From Cryptomeria japonica (Eukaryota; Streptophyta; Pinopsida; Cupressales; Cupressaceae): a DNA stretch of 64,000 bases. Every line of letters begins with the position of its first letter. The first letter of the stretch is position 1. The stretch covers positions 616,776,476 to 616,840,475 of the forward strand of contig NC_081408.1 of NCBI RefSeq assembly GCF_030272615.1, written 5' to 3'. The notes beneath the pieces were generated by a model. The model saw only the letters and a list, made by a program, of their open reading frames with translations. It ran no database searches and had not been told where the DNA came from. Positions 22,140 to 35,044 of the stretch are shown piece by piece. The translations under genes were made by a program, and so were the position numbers.

Positions 22140-22460
22140 ATTTATAGTATCAATCATCCTTTGGTCAATCATCAATCAATTTGGATCAATTTGTGTCTTT
22201 CCCAATCTTCAATCACCAACCAGTTGTCATTTTTTATCGATTTGTCATTGGTCTTTATCAATATTTACCAAATCCATCCCCATCAAATCAACCTTTTGTC
22301 AATATTTGATTGATTTGTCATTGGTCTCAATCAGTCATCAATCTTTGTCAATTTTGATCGATTCATCATCAATCCCTTATCAACCATCATTTATCAAAAC
22401 AATCCTCTTTGTCAATTTTGATTAATTTTCCATCAATCTCTTTCCTTATCAATTTTATCA
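22140..22460. repeat. Cryptic TCAAT/TTTGTCAA repeat
   Basis: Variants of TTTGTCAATTTTGAT followed by CATCAATC recur at about 22302, 22346 and 22409 among many TCAAT and ATCAA words. Irregular spacing points to slippage-type simple sequence, not a clean array. Confidence 0.55.
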
Positions 22461-23582
22461 ACTTCGGGTTCTTGTTAATTATTTCTTTGATCACAGTCGT
22501 CATCATTTGTTTATTACATTATGACATAACTATGACCTAATTCATCTATTTTTTATCTCCTAGGGTTTTATAACTCTTTAATTATTAAATCATACTAATA
22601 TCCTCCTTAGGTTGAATGGGTTTATTCATTTACCCTATGCCTTGAGTCACAATTAAATTATTTATTTAATTGGCTAACTTTCCTTTTGTGAGAGAAATTA
22701 ATAAATGAAAAATTATTAATTTCTCCCACCTTTTTCTCTCCTAATTTTCCCCCTTAGTTTCTCCACTAATTTGACTCCTCTTTTTGTGCTCAATCTTGTC
22801 ATAAATCATGAGCTATTTTTGCTCCAATTTTTCATAATTGAGAAGCATGATTTTCTCCTCACTTTTTGATGAAGATTGACATAACAATTTGTCATATTTT
22901 TGCATATCAATTTGTCATAATTTTTCCCTCAATCATGCTATTTTGGAATCAAATTGCTTCTTTCAATTGCTCATGCCAACTTGATGGTTTATCAATTCTC
23001 CTATAAATTGAGTCATTTTCTTTAATCATTTTAAGAACCACACTTTGAGTACCCTTAGGCTGTCAATTTCATCTCATTTTTCCATTCAATTTGCTTTAAA
23101 ATCAATTGCATCTTGTAGATGAGATCCACATACATCATATTTAAAGGATAGAGAAGAACAATGAAGGAGATAGATGTGTTGGTTTGCATTTCCATTTTAG
23201 TATTTCATTTTCATGACTCTATTGATTGTGTTAGGGGTTAATTTCATATCATCTAGCTTTGTGGTTGACTAATTTGTGTTATGATTTCCTTATGCCTAAT
23301 TCCCGATCTACACTAATAAAATTATTCGGGCTCAAATCCCTGGTTTGTGTACCCTAATCAAATCATGTCTTATGTTTTACATTTATGATCTTTCATATCC
23401 ATGTGTAGAAAAATATGGTCTTGCAGGAGAAGAGAAGTGGGCAATAAGTTATTTGGAGGAGAAAATTATCCAAGGCTAATTATCCTTTAGTGATAACCAT
23501 AGATCTCATTCTATTATTTCACTACTTCAAAATCAATAAAGGAGAATGTTCAGATATCTACTTTTAGGATCATCATTGGAGA

Positions 23583-23794
23583 GGAGCTTTCTAAATGCCA
23601 AGGGTTGTGCACACACTATTCTTATCTGATAATTTGATTTATCATCATCTTAATCTCAATTATCTATTTGCAAGAAGAAGATAAAGTAGGAGCTTTCTAA
23701 ATGCCAAGGGTTGGGCACACACTATTCTTATCTGATAATTTGATTTATCATCATCTTAATCTCAATTATCTATTTGCAAGAAGAAGATAAAGTA
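23583..23794. repeat. 106-bp tandem duplication
   Basis: Units 23583-23688 and 23689-23794 both start GGAGCTTTCTAAATGCC. They differ by eye at one base (GGGTTGTGC versus GGGTTGGGC), so the duplication is recent compared with its surroundings. Confidence 0.9.
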
Positions 23795-25299
23795 AAAATT
23801 CTTTCCTTATAGGTTGAATTTCCAATTCATGGTGAATCAAGTGATATATTTTGATATCAATTTTGTTGATTTTATTTTGCTTCCCAACAAGTTTTGGGGA
23901 GATGTTTGGGAGAATTTGGATATAGCTATGGGTGTATTTCAGAAAAAAGAGTTATTTTATAAAGGAACTTCTTGATAGAGTGATAAAACACACATGGGTA
24001 AGGGTATTAACATTAATAAGTGTGATGCTAAAGGAAGTAGATATGATGGTAATTTTATCCTTTCTAAGAAAGTAAATGTTACTCCAAGGAAACTTCAAGG
24101 ATATGCCTAGTATTTGACATGACAACACCACATAATCCTTATTTAATTATTTACATGGGGTTGTTGATTTTGAATGGTTATAGTAGTAAACCAATGTTTA
24201 TGGAAGGATTTTTAATCATTGTATTGTTAATTCAAGTTTTCCTATAGCCTATATTACTGGTGAATTATTATTATTGTATTCCATTTATATCATTGATCAT
24301 ATTTTTTCCAAATTTAATTGAACACTTGCATACAAGCTTATATGAACAAATTCATGAGTGCTGCAACTTATGTTCCAATAAAAATTTCAGACTTGGGAAG
24401 GAAAGATTTTTAGTTTGTGGCTACTCATGGAGATATTGCAGCCCCTGCATGGCTTCCCACTCATGTATTACAAGGGATAAATTTTGGTTATTTACTTAGG
24501 TTGGTCATTGCATTATTAATATATTGTTGGTTTTGGTAACTCTCATTTTGAATAGCTAAAAAAAATTAAACTTAGAAATGGTTTCTTTGCATAGAGGATT
24601 ATCATTGTTAGTGAAAATTAACACAACCCTCCTATATTAGGGTTGGATGAGATTCATGATAGAAGTATCCATTGGAGGAGATCATATGAATATGGGTGAT
24701 GGACATAGTAGTTTCTATGATGAGATATGGCAAAGGTTTTAGGATGATAATCATAGGGAGGAAAATTACTTCAATTTTCATATGGATAGGTAGTGTCTCT
24801 TTCCTAAACATAAGATGAAGAGGAGAATGTTGAGGGCACTATCATCACACATAATTTATGAAGAACTTTAAACATACATGATGGATGATTTCAAAAGATA
24901 CATTATTTTCCACCAAAATAAGATATCACCTATTATTTGACAACCTAGAATGTTATGGAATGAATATTTTTGTTGTATGATGCTAATGGCTTCTACATTG
25001 ATGTGCATTTTCTATTGCATGTCATTCGATGAATCTAAAAACACCATAACTCTATTTGAGGTAATGTATGGGTCTATTGTTGTGCATTTCTATGATATGT
25101 ATGTCAAAAATGTACAGGTGAATGAAATATTTGTTACTAGAAAATGTGTTGGCTATAATAGTGGATGAAATGATTATTATAATAGTCCTAATAGTAAAAA
25201 AAAATCAGCTCCACAACACCGTCAAAAGTATCATGAGTTTTTGGAACAAATTTCTCAATGTTTGTGCATCAATTCAATTTGGAAATTGAACTTGGGAAT

Positions 25300-25512
25300 A
25301 TAAGTTTTGAAAGGGAGGAAAATTGAAACAACTCAACACACTTACACCTCTCAAAGTATCTTCAAGATGCTTAGAAATAAGATGAAACATATCATAGATG
25401 TAGAATCAAGGTTTGGTATGTTTTTTGTAATGGTAAATCATTTTGGCAACATGATTCTAGAGTTAGATATTTTCAATTGCTTGAGGACAATAAATTTTGG
25501 GAAGGGAGGACT
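25300..25512 (+). other. Possible 3' internal end of a Gypsy-type element
   Basis: A purine-rich stretch GGGAAGGGAGGAC ends just before TGTCATGTCC at 25518, as a polypurine tract would before an LTR. No pol motif survives upstream. The call depends on the LTR assignment that follows. Confidence 0.35.
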
Positions 25513-26409
25513 TGTCATGTCCTCTTTTGTTTAAAATTGGATTTTGGCAAATATTGACACATTTTATTATTTCATGGGTTAATAAAGTGTAGGATTAATT
25601 CATTTTATTTTCCAAATATTTGCAATATCAAGAGGGGGTTTTGATATTAAATTTAGCATTTATGCATTTCTTAATAGGAGTTGAAATTTTTGACCTTTGG
25701 GAAGTTTGAGAAAGAAATAATAATTACAAATGGAAGTCTCTTTGGGTAAACACAATTGTGGACAACTCAAAATTCAATTTGAATGCCAAGATATTTTTGA
25801 ATGGTAATAAATATGGTTGTTTGGGTCATTTGGAAATTGTTGATTATTATCTATTCTCTCATAATTGTAGATTTACAAATAATTTCTTTAGTGGTTGATA
25901 AACTAGAGGAGATGGAGACATGTTTAATGGTATATTCATGATTTCCAATTTATATTAGTTTATGAGACTAAGGGTTGTTGAGATTAATCTCATTCAGAGG
26001 TTACCATTGTGCAATAAAGGTTATATATTGTTTTGCAACATTAGTATTTTGGTTTGCAAGTGTGATTGAGCAATTTGCAGTTTTTTTAATTTATATTTTA
26101 GTTTATATATGTTATTGTATGTTGTGTGGGTGGTAATTTTTTTTTCTATGGCCATTCATACCCTCTTTCTAGGTGTCAAGGTGACATTAAGCATTTTTTG
26201 AGTCTTCTCTTTGAGATTTGACAAGTTGCAGGCAAGGGTTTGAAGATGTAGTTTGGGGATTTGGAGTTTAGTTGGTATTTTTTGTTGTGTGATGACCTTT
26301 TTTTGTTTATTTTCTATTATTTTCCTTTATTTCATTTTTTTATGCACCAAGATCATCTGGTGCAAGTGTGGGAAGTTTTCAGTGAAGTTTTGTGCATTTT
26401 ACACATTTT

Positions 26410-26485
26410 AGGTGTATCGAACTTGATAATTTTTGTACGAAAAATTTAGGTCTATCGAACTTGATAATTTTTGTACAAAAAATTT
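26410..26485. repeat. 38-bp tandem duplication
   Basis: Two units start AGGTGTATCGAAC (26410) and AGGTCTATCGAAC (26448) and continue with the same TTGATAATTTTTGTAC stretch. They differ at two positions. Confidence 0.85.
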
Positions 26486-26640
26486 AACTAGAAATAAATA
26501 TTGGTAAATATATGATGAACAACAGATTAATTTCATAAAAAATGATATTTTTCTATTATTTTATTTCATGTTAAGTTTGGTGAAATATTAGGTTAATTTG
26601 GTAGTCAGGTTTTTGAATTAGGTGCATATTTTGTAATATT

Positions 26641-27990
26641 TGATGAAATAGCTCTAAAATAGGGTAGCCAATTGAGAGGGGGAGGGGTGAATCGGTTGTC
26701 TCCAAAAACCTACACAACTTGAACTTATTCTTAAATCTGATAAATAAACATGAAAGCATAAATCAACAACATCATAAACACACATAACACAAAGATTTTT
26801 GATGTGGAGACCTTGTTAGGGGAAAAAATATGGTGGAGATGAACCCATAAAATAGGTATACTCTGTTAGAAGTATTACAATGGGGAATGCACATGAATTT
26901 AGGCACACTGCCTAGAGCTCACTAAAAAATAAAAGGGCTACAACCCAGGGAAGGCTCATTGCCTTACAAACAATCACAGATTACTTTCAGAAATAATGAA
27001 TTGAGAAATAGCATCCTTAATGCCTGGTTATAGTTTCGATTAAGCACATAACAACTTTCAACTTCTTCTTCACAGTTCTTCTCTATCTCTCAAAGATGTA
27101 TACATTCAATGCACATACATACTCATCCACTCTTCACATCCCTCAAAGAAGATTATTACATTTATTTATGCATGAAATTAACCTATCTTTCCAAGGTCAA
27201 CTCAACACCCATCACCTAATTACAAAAATATAGCCACACATGATACAATATCACATGCAGACCAAAACAATGTCAATCAAGACATATCATAGACCTAAAT
27301 CATTACCTCTAACATGAAACAACTCCAAGAATTATGCCTCGAACATCTACAATACGCTACTATCATCAAGTTGCAAGAACATGAAGAACACCAACATACC
27401 AAAAACAATCATCAATTATAGGCTCAATGATCAATGTCTATGACCAACATAGAAGGCACATGATCCAAAGACATCCACAAGCATCATGAATTACCATAGC
27501 AACATCCAGACAACCACAAATTACTAGAATCACCAACATCATCTTACTGAACCTCAAGAATACTAACTATAATGACTGTCAACATTGAAAATCACTTGCG
27601 GACCTCCAAACCATGAACCACTTGAATTAAGGATACACACCAATTTCCCAAACATACCTCCAAATCTGCAGAACAAAATATTACAATTCCGAGAAATGCA
27701 AATCAAAATACTAAACACTGTCATCACTAAACAATAGAAAAACTAGCCACAACACAGATACTCATAACTCAATCAAAATATTCATGCGGACTTCTAAAAC
27801 TTGCACCAAATCAACTACAAACAACTATCTGAAAGCCCTTTAATCTGCAAACTCTAATCTTCACCAAGCTAAACAACTAACTCACCTAACTTCACTACAT
27901 CATTGTCATAGACAAAGAAATATGTTGACATCAATGACAACACATCTCTCAAATATCTCTTAAGCACATATTTGCAACATTATTCCAACA
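26641..27990 (-). repeat. Isolated Copia LTR
   Basis: On the minus strand it begins TGTTGGAATA and ends ...ATTTCATCA, with the phrase GATTCACCCC and a C-rich run near the 3' end as in the other Copia LTRs here. No primer site or clear polypurine tract adjoins either side. The flanking pentamers (ATATT, ATCTC) do not match, so it may be a solo LTR with decayed flanks or a truncated element. Confidence 0.6.
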
Positions 27991-28163
27991 ATCTCAAAAA
28001 ACTTCAAACAATATTTCTTATTAAATCTTTGTGGGTATTTCAATTTAATTTAAAAGATCCAATTTCATGTGGAATTTGAATGAGGCATAGATTAAATTTT
28101 CTATCCTATTTTGACAATAAAATAAAATAAAATACCCAACTTATTTGATTTGATGCATTACAG

Positions 28164-28176
28164 TGGTATCAAAGTT
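28164..28176 (+). other. Decayed primer binding site
   Basis: TGGTATCAAAGTT lies one base after the putative LTR end. It differs from TGGTATCAGAGC by G-to-A and C-to-T changes. A plant initiator-Met primer site is the simplest reading. Confidence 0.55.
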
Positions 28177-28489
28177 GTGATCATGCCAACCTACAAGGTT
28201 TTGAGTAGCAAACTAGAGGAGGTTTCTTCCAATATTTGTTCTAGAATTGGGACAATGATATTTTAGTATCCCAAATCTTTGGTTGGTGTGATGATACTTG
28301 ATTGAATCCATACATACTAAGGTATCTTGAATACATTCTATGAATATGTAGAACTTATAGGAAGAGAAATGCCTTGAGAAAGAGATTGTTCGAATCCTCA
28401 AGCAATTTCAAGGTGAACCTAAAGATTTCAGATTTGAAGTACCTTTTGATAAGTACTACATGAAAATGAGAGAAGAATAAGATTAATTG
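28177..28489 (+). pseudogene. Possible Gypsy gag N-terminal remnant
   Basis: The sequence after the primer site is weakly coding, with short blocks such as RKRNALRKRLFESSSNFKVN and several stops. Position after the primer site is the main argument. No capsid motif is firm. Confidence 0.3.
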
Positions 28490-28701
28490 AATAAAAGGCT
28501 TAAAAAATTAGGGAGTAATCCAAACACAAAAAGGTTGATTGACAAGACTCCACAAAATAGATCAATTAGGAGGAACATAGATATATTTGAAAAATAATAA
28601 ATATTAAATAAATTAATCGTATGCTTGTCATATTGACCCATGTAAGAGTAAAATTGGTTAATATTTCTAAAATCCAATTTTAAACAAAATGGGACATGAC
28701 A
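28490..28701 (-). repeat. Inverted fragment of the 25.5-kb LTR
   Basis: The reverse complement ending at 28701 starts TGTCATGTCCC and then shares TTTTGTTTAAAATTGGATTT with the sequence at about 25530. Similarity fades after some 60-100 bp. This gives an inverted LTR pair around 25.5-28.7 kb. Confidence 0.5.
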
Positions 28702-30639
28702 ACAATTAATTTTCATATATACTAAGTTCCTTAATTTCAAGGTACTAATTCTTTTGTTGTTCATCAAAATTGATTAACCCAAGTACACCTGCAATCAATC
28801 TATGAAGTAGCCAATTCAATCTATGAAGAACCTCAGGGCTTGGACAACATGACAAGGATACGAATCCTTCTACTCTTCAGGCTCTGCAAAACCTAGGTGG
28901 GTGTACCTTTGATGCTTAAAATTAAACCCATTACACACCTATGACAACATCAACAGAAGTAGATAGATCTCACCAGGGCTCAACAACAAGTGGGTTACTG
29001 CAGATGGGCTAGATCTACACATGCAACTTAGCTATGCTTGAGCATGAGATAGATAAAACATTTCAAAACATAACATAAAATAAAGATATTCTAATTGGAT
29101 TTTAAATTGGTTTGAGAATCCCCTTAATTGCAAGATCAGTGCCTTATCCAAGGGCAACAAAGTCACACATCAAACTATAAATGAAAACTTATACTATAGA
29201 TCCATTTTCATTCTCAAGTATCCCTGCATTTAATGCCTTGCATAAATGCATTACTTAGCTAATCCACAAAAAATATCAGATCTAGAAACATGAACCCTAT
29301 TTTATTAATGTTTGCTCACAGAGTTTAAAATCTTCCTTGAAGATTACCTACAAACAAGCATTACACTCATAGACACAGCTGCTCATGACCAAATTGATCC
29401 TCCTAAAGAATCAGATTTGAATAAAATGAGAATACATTTCAGAGATAAATTATGTGTGAATTTGTGCACGCCTTACATACACAAGAACCTACAACTAAGA
29501 ACACCTACATCAAAGAATTGAACTCCATTACTGAAAGAAAAGCCCTGCCTTGTACAATCTTGAAGAAAACTCTGAATTGGAAACCATGAAAATCTAGAGC
29601 ATTTCTCCAAATTTCTGGAACCATTACAATTAAGAATAATTGGGAATAAGAAGAGGAGGGAAAAAGATCAGATTTGCATAACACACTGCCAAGTGTCCCC
29701 TTTCTCTAATTGCAAATTTTTCCTTTCTCCTTCCCATGGAAACTGCTATCAAAATATTTCATATTTGTTGAAACTAACAGCATTATTTGATTCCTTATTC
29801 TGAGAGCTTTCCAGTGATATATAATACTTGATATTTTGGGCAAAAATGAGCCTTTGAGTGAATTAATCATTCATGTGCCTCTGTCATTTAATTTTTTGAG
29901 TTTCTTATATAGTTTGCACTATATTTAATTTTGATTTTTTAATCCATTTTAACTCTTGATGCCCTGCCACATGGCAGCTTATGATTCATTGATGGGGTCC
30001 ACTGAGTGCCACCTGGGATGACACCTCATCAATCCACCACTTGTTTGCCTCATCACTGCCAATGGACTACTTGCTTGTCACCTCGTGGACCACCACCTGT
30101 CGGCCACATCACCATCACCTCACTTGACACTAGACTTGCCACCTGTATGCCATGTCATCTTTTGCCATTTCGTGATGGCTAATGAACGTGCATCTTCGAC
30201 TCACGAAATCACGCGCACCGTCGGATCTTGCCGAACCTGCATGCTCTTTAACTCTTCGCCATTTCATGAATCTTAACTAGCGAGCATCTCCACTCCGTGA
30301 AACAACGTGTGTCGTCGGATCTCCTACAACCTGCTCACCATTTAAGTCACCCTTTCTCTGCAAAACTTGCCTCAAGATCCGTGCATACGTGGGGTTCACC
30401 TGGTCACCACTCGGCCTCCTTGGTCACCTCGAGAAACGCACCCACGCACGTGGGGTCTGCCTAGTTGCCTAGCCAGCACCTTGTGTCAAAATCCCTTGAG
30501 GCTTTGACACTATGAATGTGTGAAGCCTTACTTATAAATATCAGATATTTCTCTTCCCCAGTGAATGTGGGATAAATGCCTTTTGCCTGGGACTGCATTT
30601 TGCTTGAGGGTTTTGTCAGCCTTTTACCTCATTTCTCCT
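28702..30639. other. No gene recognised
   Basis: AT-rich up to about 29950, then a moderately GC-richer stretch (30000-30520) with a TATA-like TATAAATAT at about 30533. It could be the flank or LTR of an unknown element; no terminal repeats were found in the window. Confidence 0.45.
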
Positions 30640-31380
30640 ACTAAGTGCATTTGCATGAAGTTTCAATGCCTCAAACACCACATGCCACTTTACATCTGCA
30701 ACTTTGCATTTGTTTGAACTTGTTTTCTTTAAAACTCCCTTCCAAAGCTATAACCTGCGCAGAGGGAAGATATAGGCTTTTACTTTGCTACTTGCAATTT
30801 GCTGAAAAATGTTTTAATGCCCTCCAAACAACATACCATGCAAAGGGGAGATGCTAGGAAAGGTCATGACATTGGCAACACACCTTGCCAATTGCATTAT
30901 GCTTGAAGTTTCAACGCCTGAATCAACCACGTGAGAGGGGGAGTTTGGCTGGAAGCCTGCTAATTACAATTTGCCTGAAGATTTCAATACTGCCTCTCCT
31001 CCACCATACCACGCATGGGGGTTGTTGGAAAATGCACCTCACATACGGGAGAGACTCTAGCTTTACACCTGCAAATTGCATCGCTTGGAAGTTTCAGTGC
31101 TTCTTCAATGCCATCTCCAATACCTTTTCCATCATTTCCAACAGGTCTGTCATGCAGGAGGATAGGATTTTGGCACCATGCCAAATTTGCATTTTACCTT
31201 GGAAGCTTTGTGTTTTAAACTTGCTCCTTCATCCATGCAGGGAGGAGGGAAAACTACTGTCATTTTGACTTGGCAATGCATCTGCAAGGAGGACAAGTAA
31301 AGATTGTAAAGTTTGGGTTTTACACTTGCCAATTACTTTTGCTTGAAGCTTCTGCTGCCCTCCAAACACCATTTCTCCTC
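30640..31380 (+). repeat. Degenerate tandem array of about 100-bp units
   Basis: A phrase near TTGCCAATTGCATTTGCTTG followed by AAGTTTCAATGCC recurs in altered form at about 30645, 30785, 30883, 30957, 31066, 31186 and 31325. Between copies there is often CATGCA plus a G-run. Spacing varies from about 75 to 140 bp. The array encodes only short, frame-changing peptides, so it looks non-coding. Confidence 0.65.
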
Positions 31381-34300
31381 CTTCCTTGTTTCATGCTCTA
31401 AACTTTTGTTTGTTAGCCAACCTTTAAAACACCCTTCTCTAACCAATAACAAATTCACTTCAATTGCATTTGATTTTTTTTTACTATCCATATGTTCAAG
31501 AATGAAATTCTTTATATAAACATCAGGATAAAAATCAAACCACCACTTATGGTTTAGTGAGAAGCTAGGGTCCATAATCTCCTCCTATCTGGCTTTCACT
31601 TTATACCTAAATTATATAAACATATGGTTTAAGATGTCACTTTGAACCTTGATTCAAAAACATCATGAAGCTACAAGTCAGGTCAGGCCCCAAAGTGGGT
31701 CCGACTAAAAAAAATTTCATTTTCATTCAACTGACCTTTGAAATGTCTCATGAACCTTAAAAATACCTCTGGAATCGATTGACACCATTTTCGGATCATC
31801 AAACTGAGTTTTGCAACTTTCAGGCACTTGCGCCACATTTTTGCATTTAATCGCGAAGACGTAATTTTCAAACTGGTCAAAATACCTTTTTAAACCTCGC
31901 CATCTGACAGGCATGTACTCTGATATACAAAAATGAACTCTACCAAACAGTTTTTCAAGATGAATCCTGAGTGAAGAAATATTAATGGTCAAAGATGATC
32001 AACTGGCTTTGTCGGCACTGCGGACCTGATGAAGTCAATGCTTAGGCAACTCATGATGCCTTTCTTTAAAATATCAAATGATCTTCATAGACCCTCAAAT
32101 TTGAGGCATAGGTACTGATAGGGAGCTTTCTAGGTAAGTGCTCAATAAGGATGTTTAAGTCTAAAGGTTCAATTTGTTTCCCAAAGACTTACTTGTGACT
32201 ATTGTATATGTTTGCAAATCATTCTTGAGGTCTTCATGCTGGCAACTCATACATCACTTCCCTAGCAAACTCCCCTTTGAATGGGCTCATTCCCATACTC
32301 ATCCCCTATTGGTTATGCCAAACCACTCCAATTCTTCCAACACACTCCTTTGTCCCTCTTTGGCATGATTATAACTATTCTCTATTCTCACAAGCACCTC
32401 CAACTAGTTTAGGGGACTAGATGAAGGTTTTGTTCAAAAAGCTTATTTTCATTCTCTTGTTTTGGCTACTTAGTTTCACTTGCTCAAACCAACTCCTTAG
32501 GTCTCACAACCCAAAATTCTTCATAGGGGTGTCATGGAGGTTTCTCAAAGTTCATTAACTATCTTGGACTGTCATCTAAAGATCTCTCCAAACTGCATGA
32601 GTTCAAGGTGATCGGGTTCTTGAAAACTGTGTTATTCAGTCAAAAGGGCTACTAGCCTGTGGAGGCCTAATTGGCCTAGTTTTGCTCACCCTTCCCAATG
32701 ATGGCCTAATCCTCCCACAAAATTGTCTTAGATGATAATTTGGAGGTCTAGGCTCAAGGATTTTTTTGGTCTTAGGCTCCACCAACCAAGTTTAGTGACT
32801 GTCCACAAATTTGGGCTTAAAAGTAGGGTTTTGGAGGGTTTTGAAGTGTAGCCATTGTGTTTTCATCCTTGTTCACCACTACAAGTGCCTATATCTTCAT
32901 AAGACCTCTGACGTGTCTTCAACATGTTTTCCCTACCTCTTCCATACAAGCATTATGCCAAACACTTGGCAAACATCTGAGAAAAGAGGTGAAATGTCAC
33001 TGTCACTGTTAAAATGTTGCCCTTTTACCAGTCAGCTACTACCACATCTTTGGACCTGCATAGCAAGGAGTTTGAACTAGAAATATACCTCAATAAGGTC
33101 TACAAAACACTAATGAATCTTCCTATTACATAGCCTTCATAGTTACAAGGCTTGGTTAATGCTCTTGAAGCATTCCTTGAGACATTTGACAATGCAAATC
33201 ACAAAATAATGAACTTGCTGCCAGTTACTATAAATGATAAAACTTGCACATTACAAACTTGTCAACTATTGAAGTTGAATCAAACTAACTTGTAACACTT
33301 CTTAGACTCCTTGCTTGGCATCTTTAACACTCCAATACATTTGATTACAAGAATTTGAGTTTTCAAGAAGGGTATTAGTCAAGTTCCAAAACTTGTCTAA
33401 TCTTCACTCAAATCTGTCCTCCAACCATAGCTCTGACTCAAAAGGAAATATATACACAATGTACATGCATAAACCAACTTAATCCAATCCATTTTGTGGG
33501 ATCCCAGACCTGGATTAGTCAAGTGGTGGCATTTTGAAACCTCAAACCCTTGATAGGGCAATGAGCACACAGAATGAAAGATATTTTTATTTCTCCAACT
33601 TGCAAAAAGAAAACCAGTGCAACAATAAATTGAAAAGAATTAGTAAACCAATATGTACACTTCCCAAAAGGTATAGTACGAACAATGAGTGCTACAGTAT
33701 AGAGTGTTACTCCAAGGAAGGAAAAAACAGTGATAAAAGCCAAAACTTCATGATTTCTATTTGGATTCTCTTGTTCATACAATCACCAACCTTATTCAAG
33801 GAAAAGGGAGGTCTTTTTATAGTCCATAAAATTAGTTATCAATCCCAGTACAGACATGAGGCTTCCACAACTTCATTTTGCAAGAAAAGTCAAAAAATGA
33901 CAATTTTGACAATTTTTACAAGCCCAAATGACAACATTTTTTGCTCCACAAGACATTTTTGACAACCTAACCTCATCAACTCATCTAAACACATTATACA
34001 TGCTTAAAACCAATTAGTAAACATGTTTCAATGCTTTGGAAAGCATTTAAAGACCTTTAAGGCAATTTTGCACATTTTTGCCAAAAATTGTCAACTCAAA
34101 GCCTGAAAGGCAAAACTTGACCTCTTGAGCCCAAAATGAGATCAAAACCACTAGACAAGACACATAAAAACCTAAGACAACATTATAAACCTAACACAAG
34201 ACATTACAAACATGAAAATCACAAAATACTCAAAAAGGGAACTTTACTCAACTAGGTGCTCTTACACCAGGTACCTTGAAGTACATATCAAAACTTAGAA

Positions 34301-35044
34301 TACTCATTTCGATTGGGAAGCTAACTGGGTGTAAATGGTGCGCTCATGAAAATAGAAATTTTAACTGATATAACAATGAAAGTACAGAACATTGAAACAG
34401 ATGGCTCAAGAAACCCTTTTGAAAAACGATTAAACGGATTGGCAAGAGCTTGAAACTAGAAACATAGCTTGTCATTTATACCAAAAATAGCCTGAAACAA
34501 ACATTTTTGCATGACACTCATTGAGGCAACTTTTACACTTATGCAAAACAGGGCTCTAACTAGCAGCTGAAACAGGGACTTGTCAAACCATACAAACTGC
34601 AAACAGATTGAGCTTGCTAAATTGAGCAAATGAATTGTTAGAGACTTGAAATTTTGCATGGAGGCACACCTTTATGCATAGAATTCATTCCACTTTGAAT
34701 TTAAACATGATGATCAATAGGGAAAAATGTACAGGAGCTCAAAGTAGGCCACTTGGTAAAATCTGTATATGTGCCTAAAATGCACTTTCAGCTCACCCCT
34801 TTGAAATGGGTACCTGATAAACTGATCCAAACTGAAAATTGAAAGTTGCACAACACTTAATTATCTAAATTAAAGGTTTAGGATACACTTCCCAAGCCTT
34901 ACCCATCGAAAATCAACTGGCTCCATTCTACCCCCTTTCTAACTAGGCCATTCAAACTGACTCATTTTATGATCATTTGGAAATGCAGAGAAATTTTTTG
35001 AAATGGGCCTCTAAACTTGACTCAAATTTAATGAGTCCCAACAT
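31381..35044. other. No gene recognised
   Basis: There is no domain, RNA gene or terminal repeat I can support. Short open frames on both strands carry no family motif. This is probably old LTR-element debris. Confidence 0.45.

Larger units (their letters stand above)
21646..25299. other. No gene recognised; AT-rich decayed DNA
   Basis: No family motif is seen on either strand. Short open frames are isolated and of biased composition. The region holds a TCAAT-rich cryptic repeat (about 22140-22460) and a 106-bp tandem duplication (23583-23794). It is probably old retroelement debris. Confidence 0.5.
25516..28162 (+). repeat. Probable Gypsy LTR, interrupted by a Copia LTR at 26641-27990
   Basis: It starts near 25516-25518 with TGTCATGTCC after a purine tract and ends ...GCATTACA at 28162, one base before a primer-site-like sequence. 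The TGT...ACA ends agree. Without the inserted Copia LTR it would be about 1.3 kb. The first 60 bp or so recur inverted at about 28640-28701. Internal-type sequence on both sides (purine tract left, primer site and gag-like sequence right) is unusual; it could be two different LTRs. Confidence 0.4.

Noticed and set aside
24260-24499. A 79-codon Cys-rich ORF as a possible small secreted protein
   Set aside because: No signal-peptide cleavage context, no homologue I recognise, no support from neighbouring sequence; surrounding DNA is decayed repeat.
30640-31380. The repeat array as a CRISPR array
   Set aside because: Units are degenerate, spacing is irregular, there are no unique spacers or cas genes, and the context is a eukaryotic nuclear genome.
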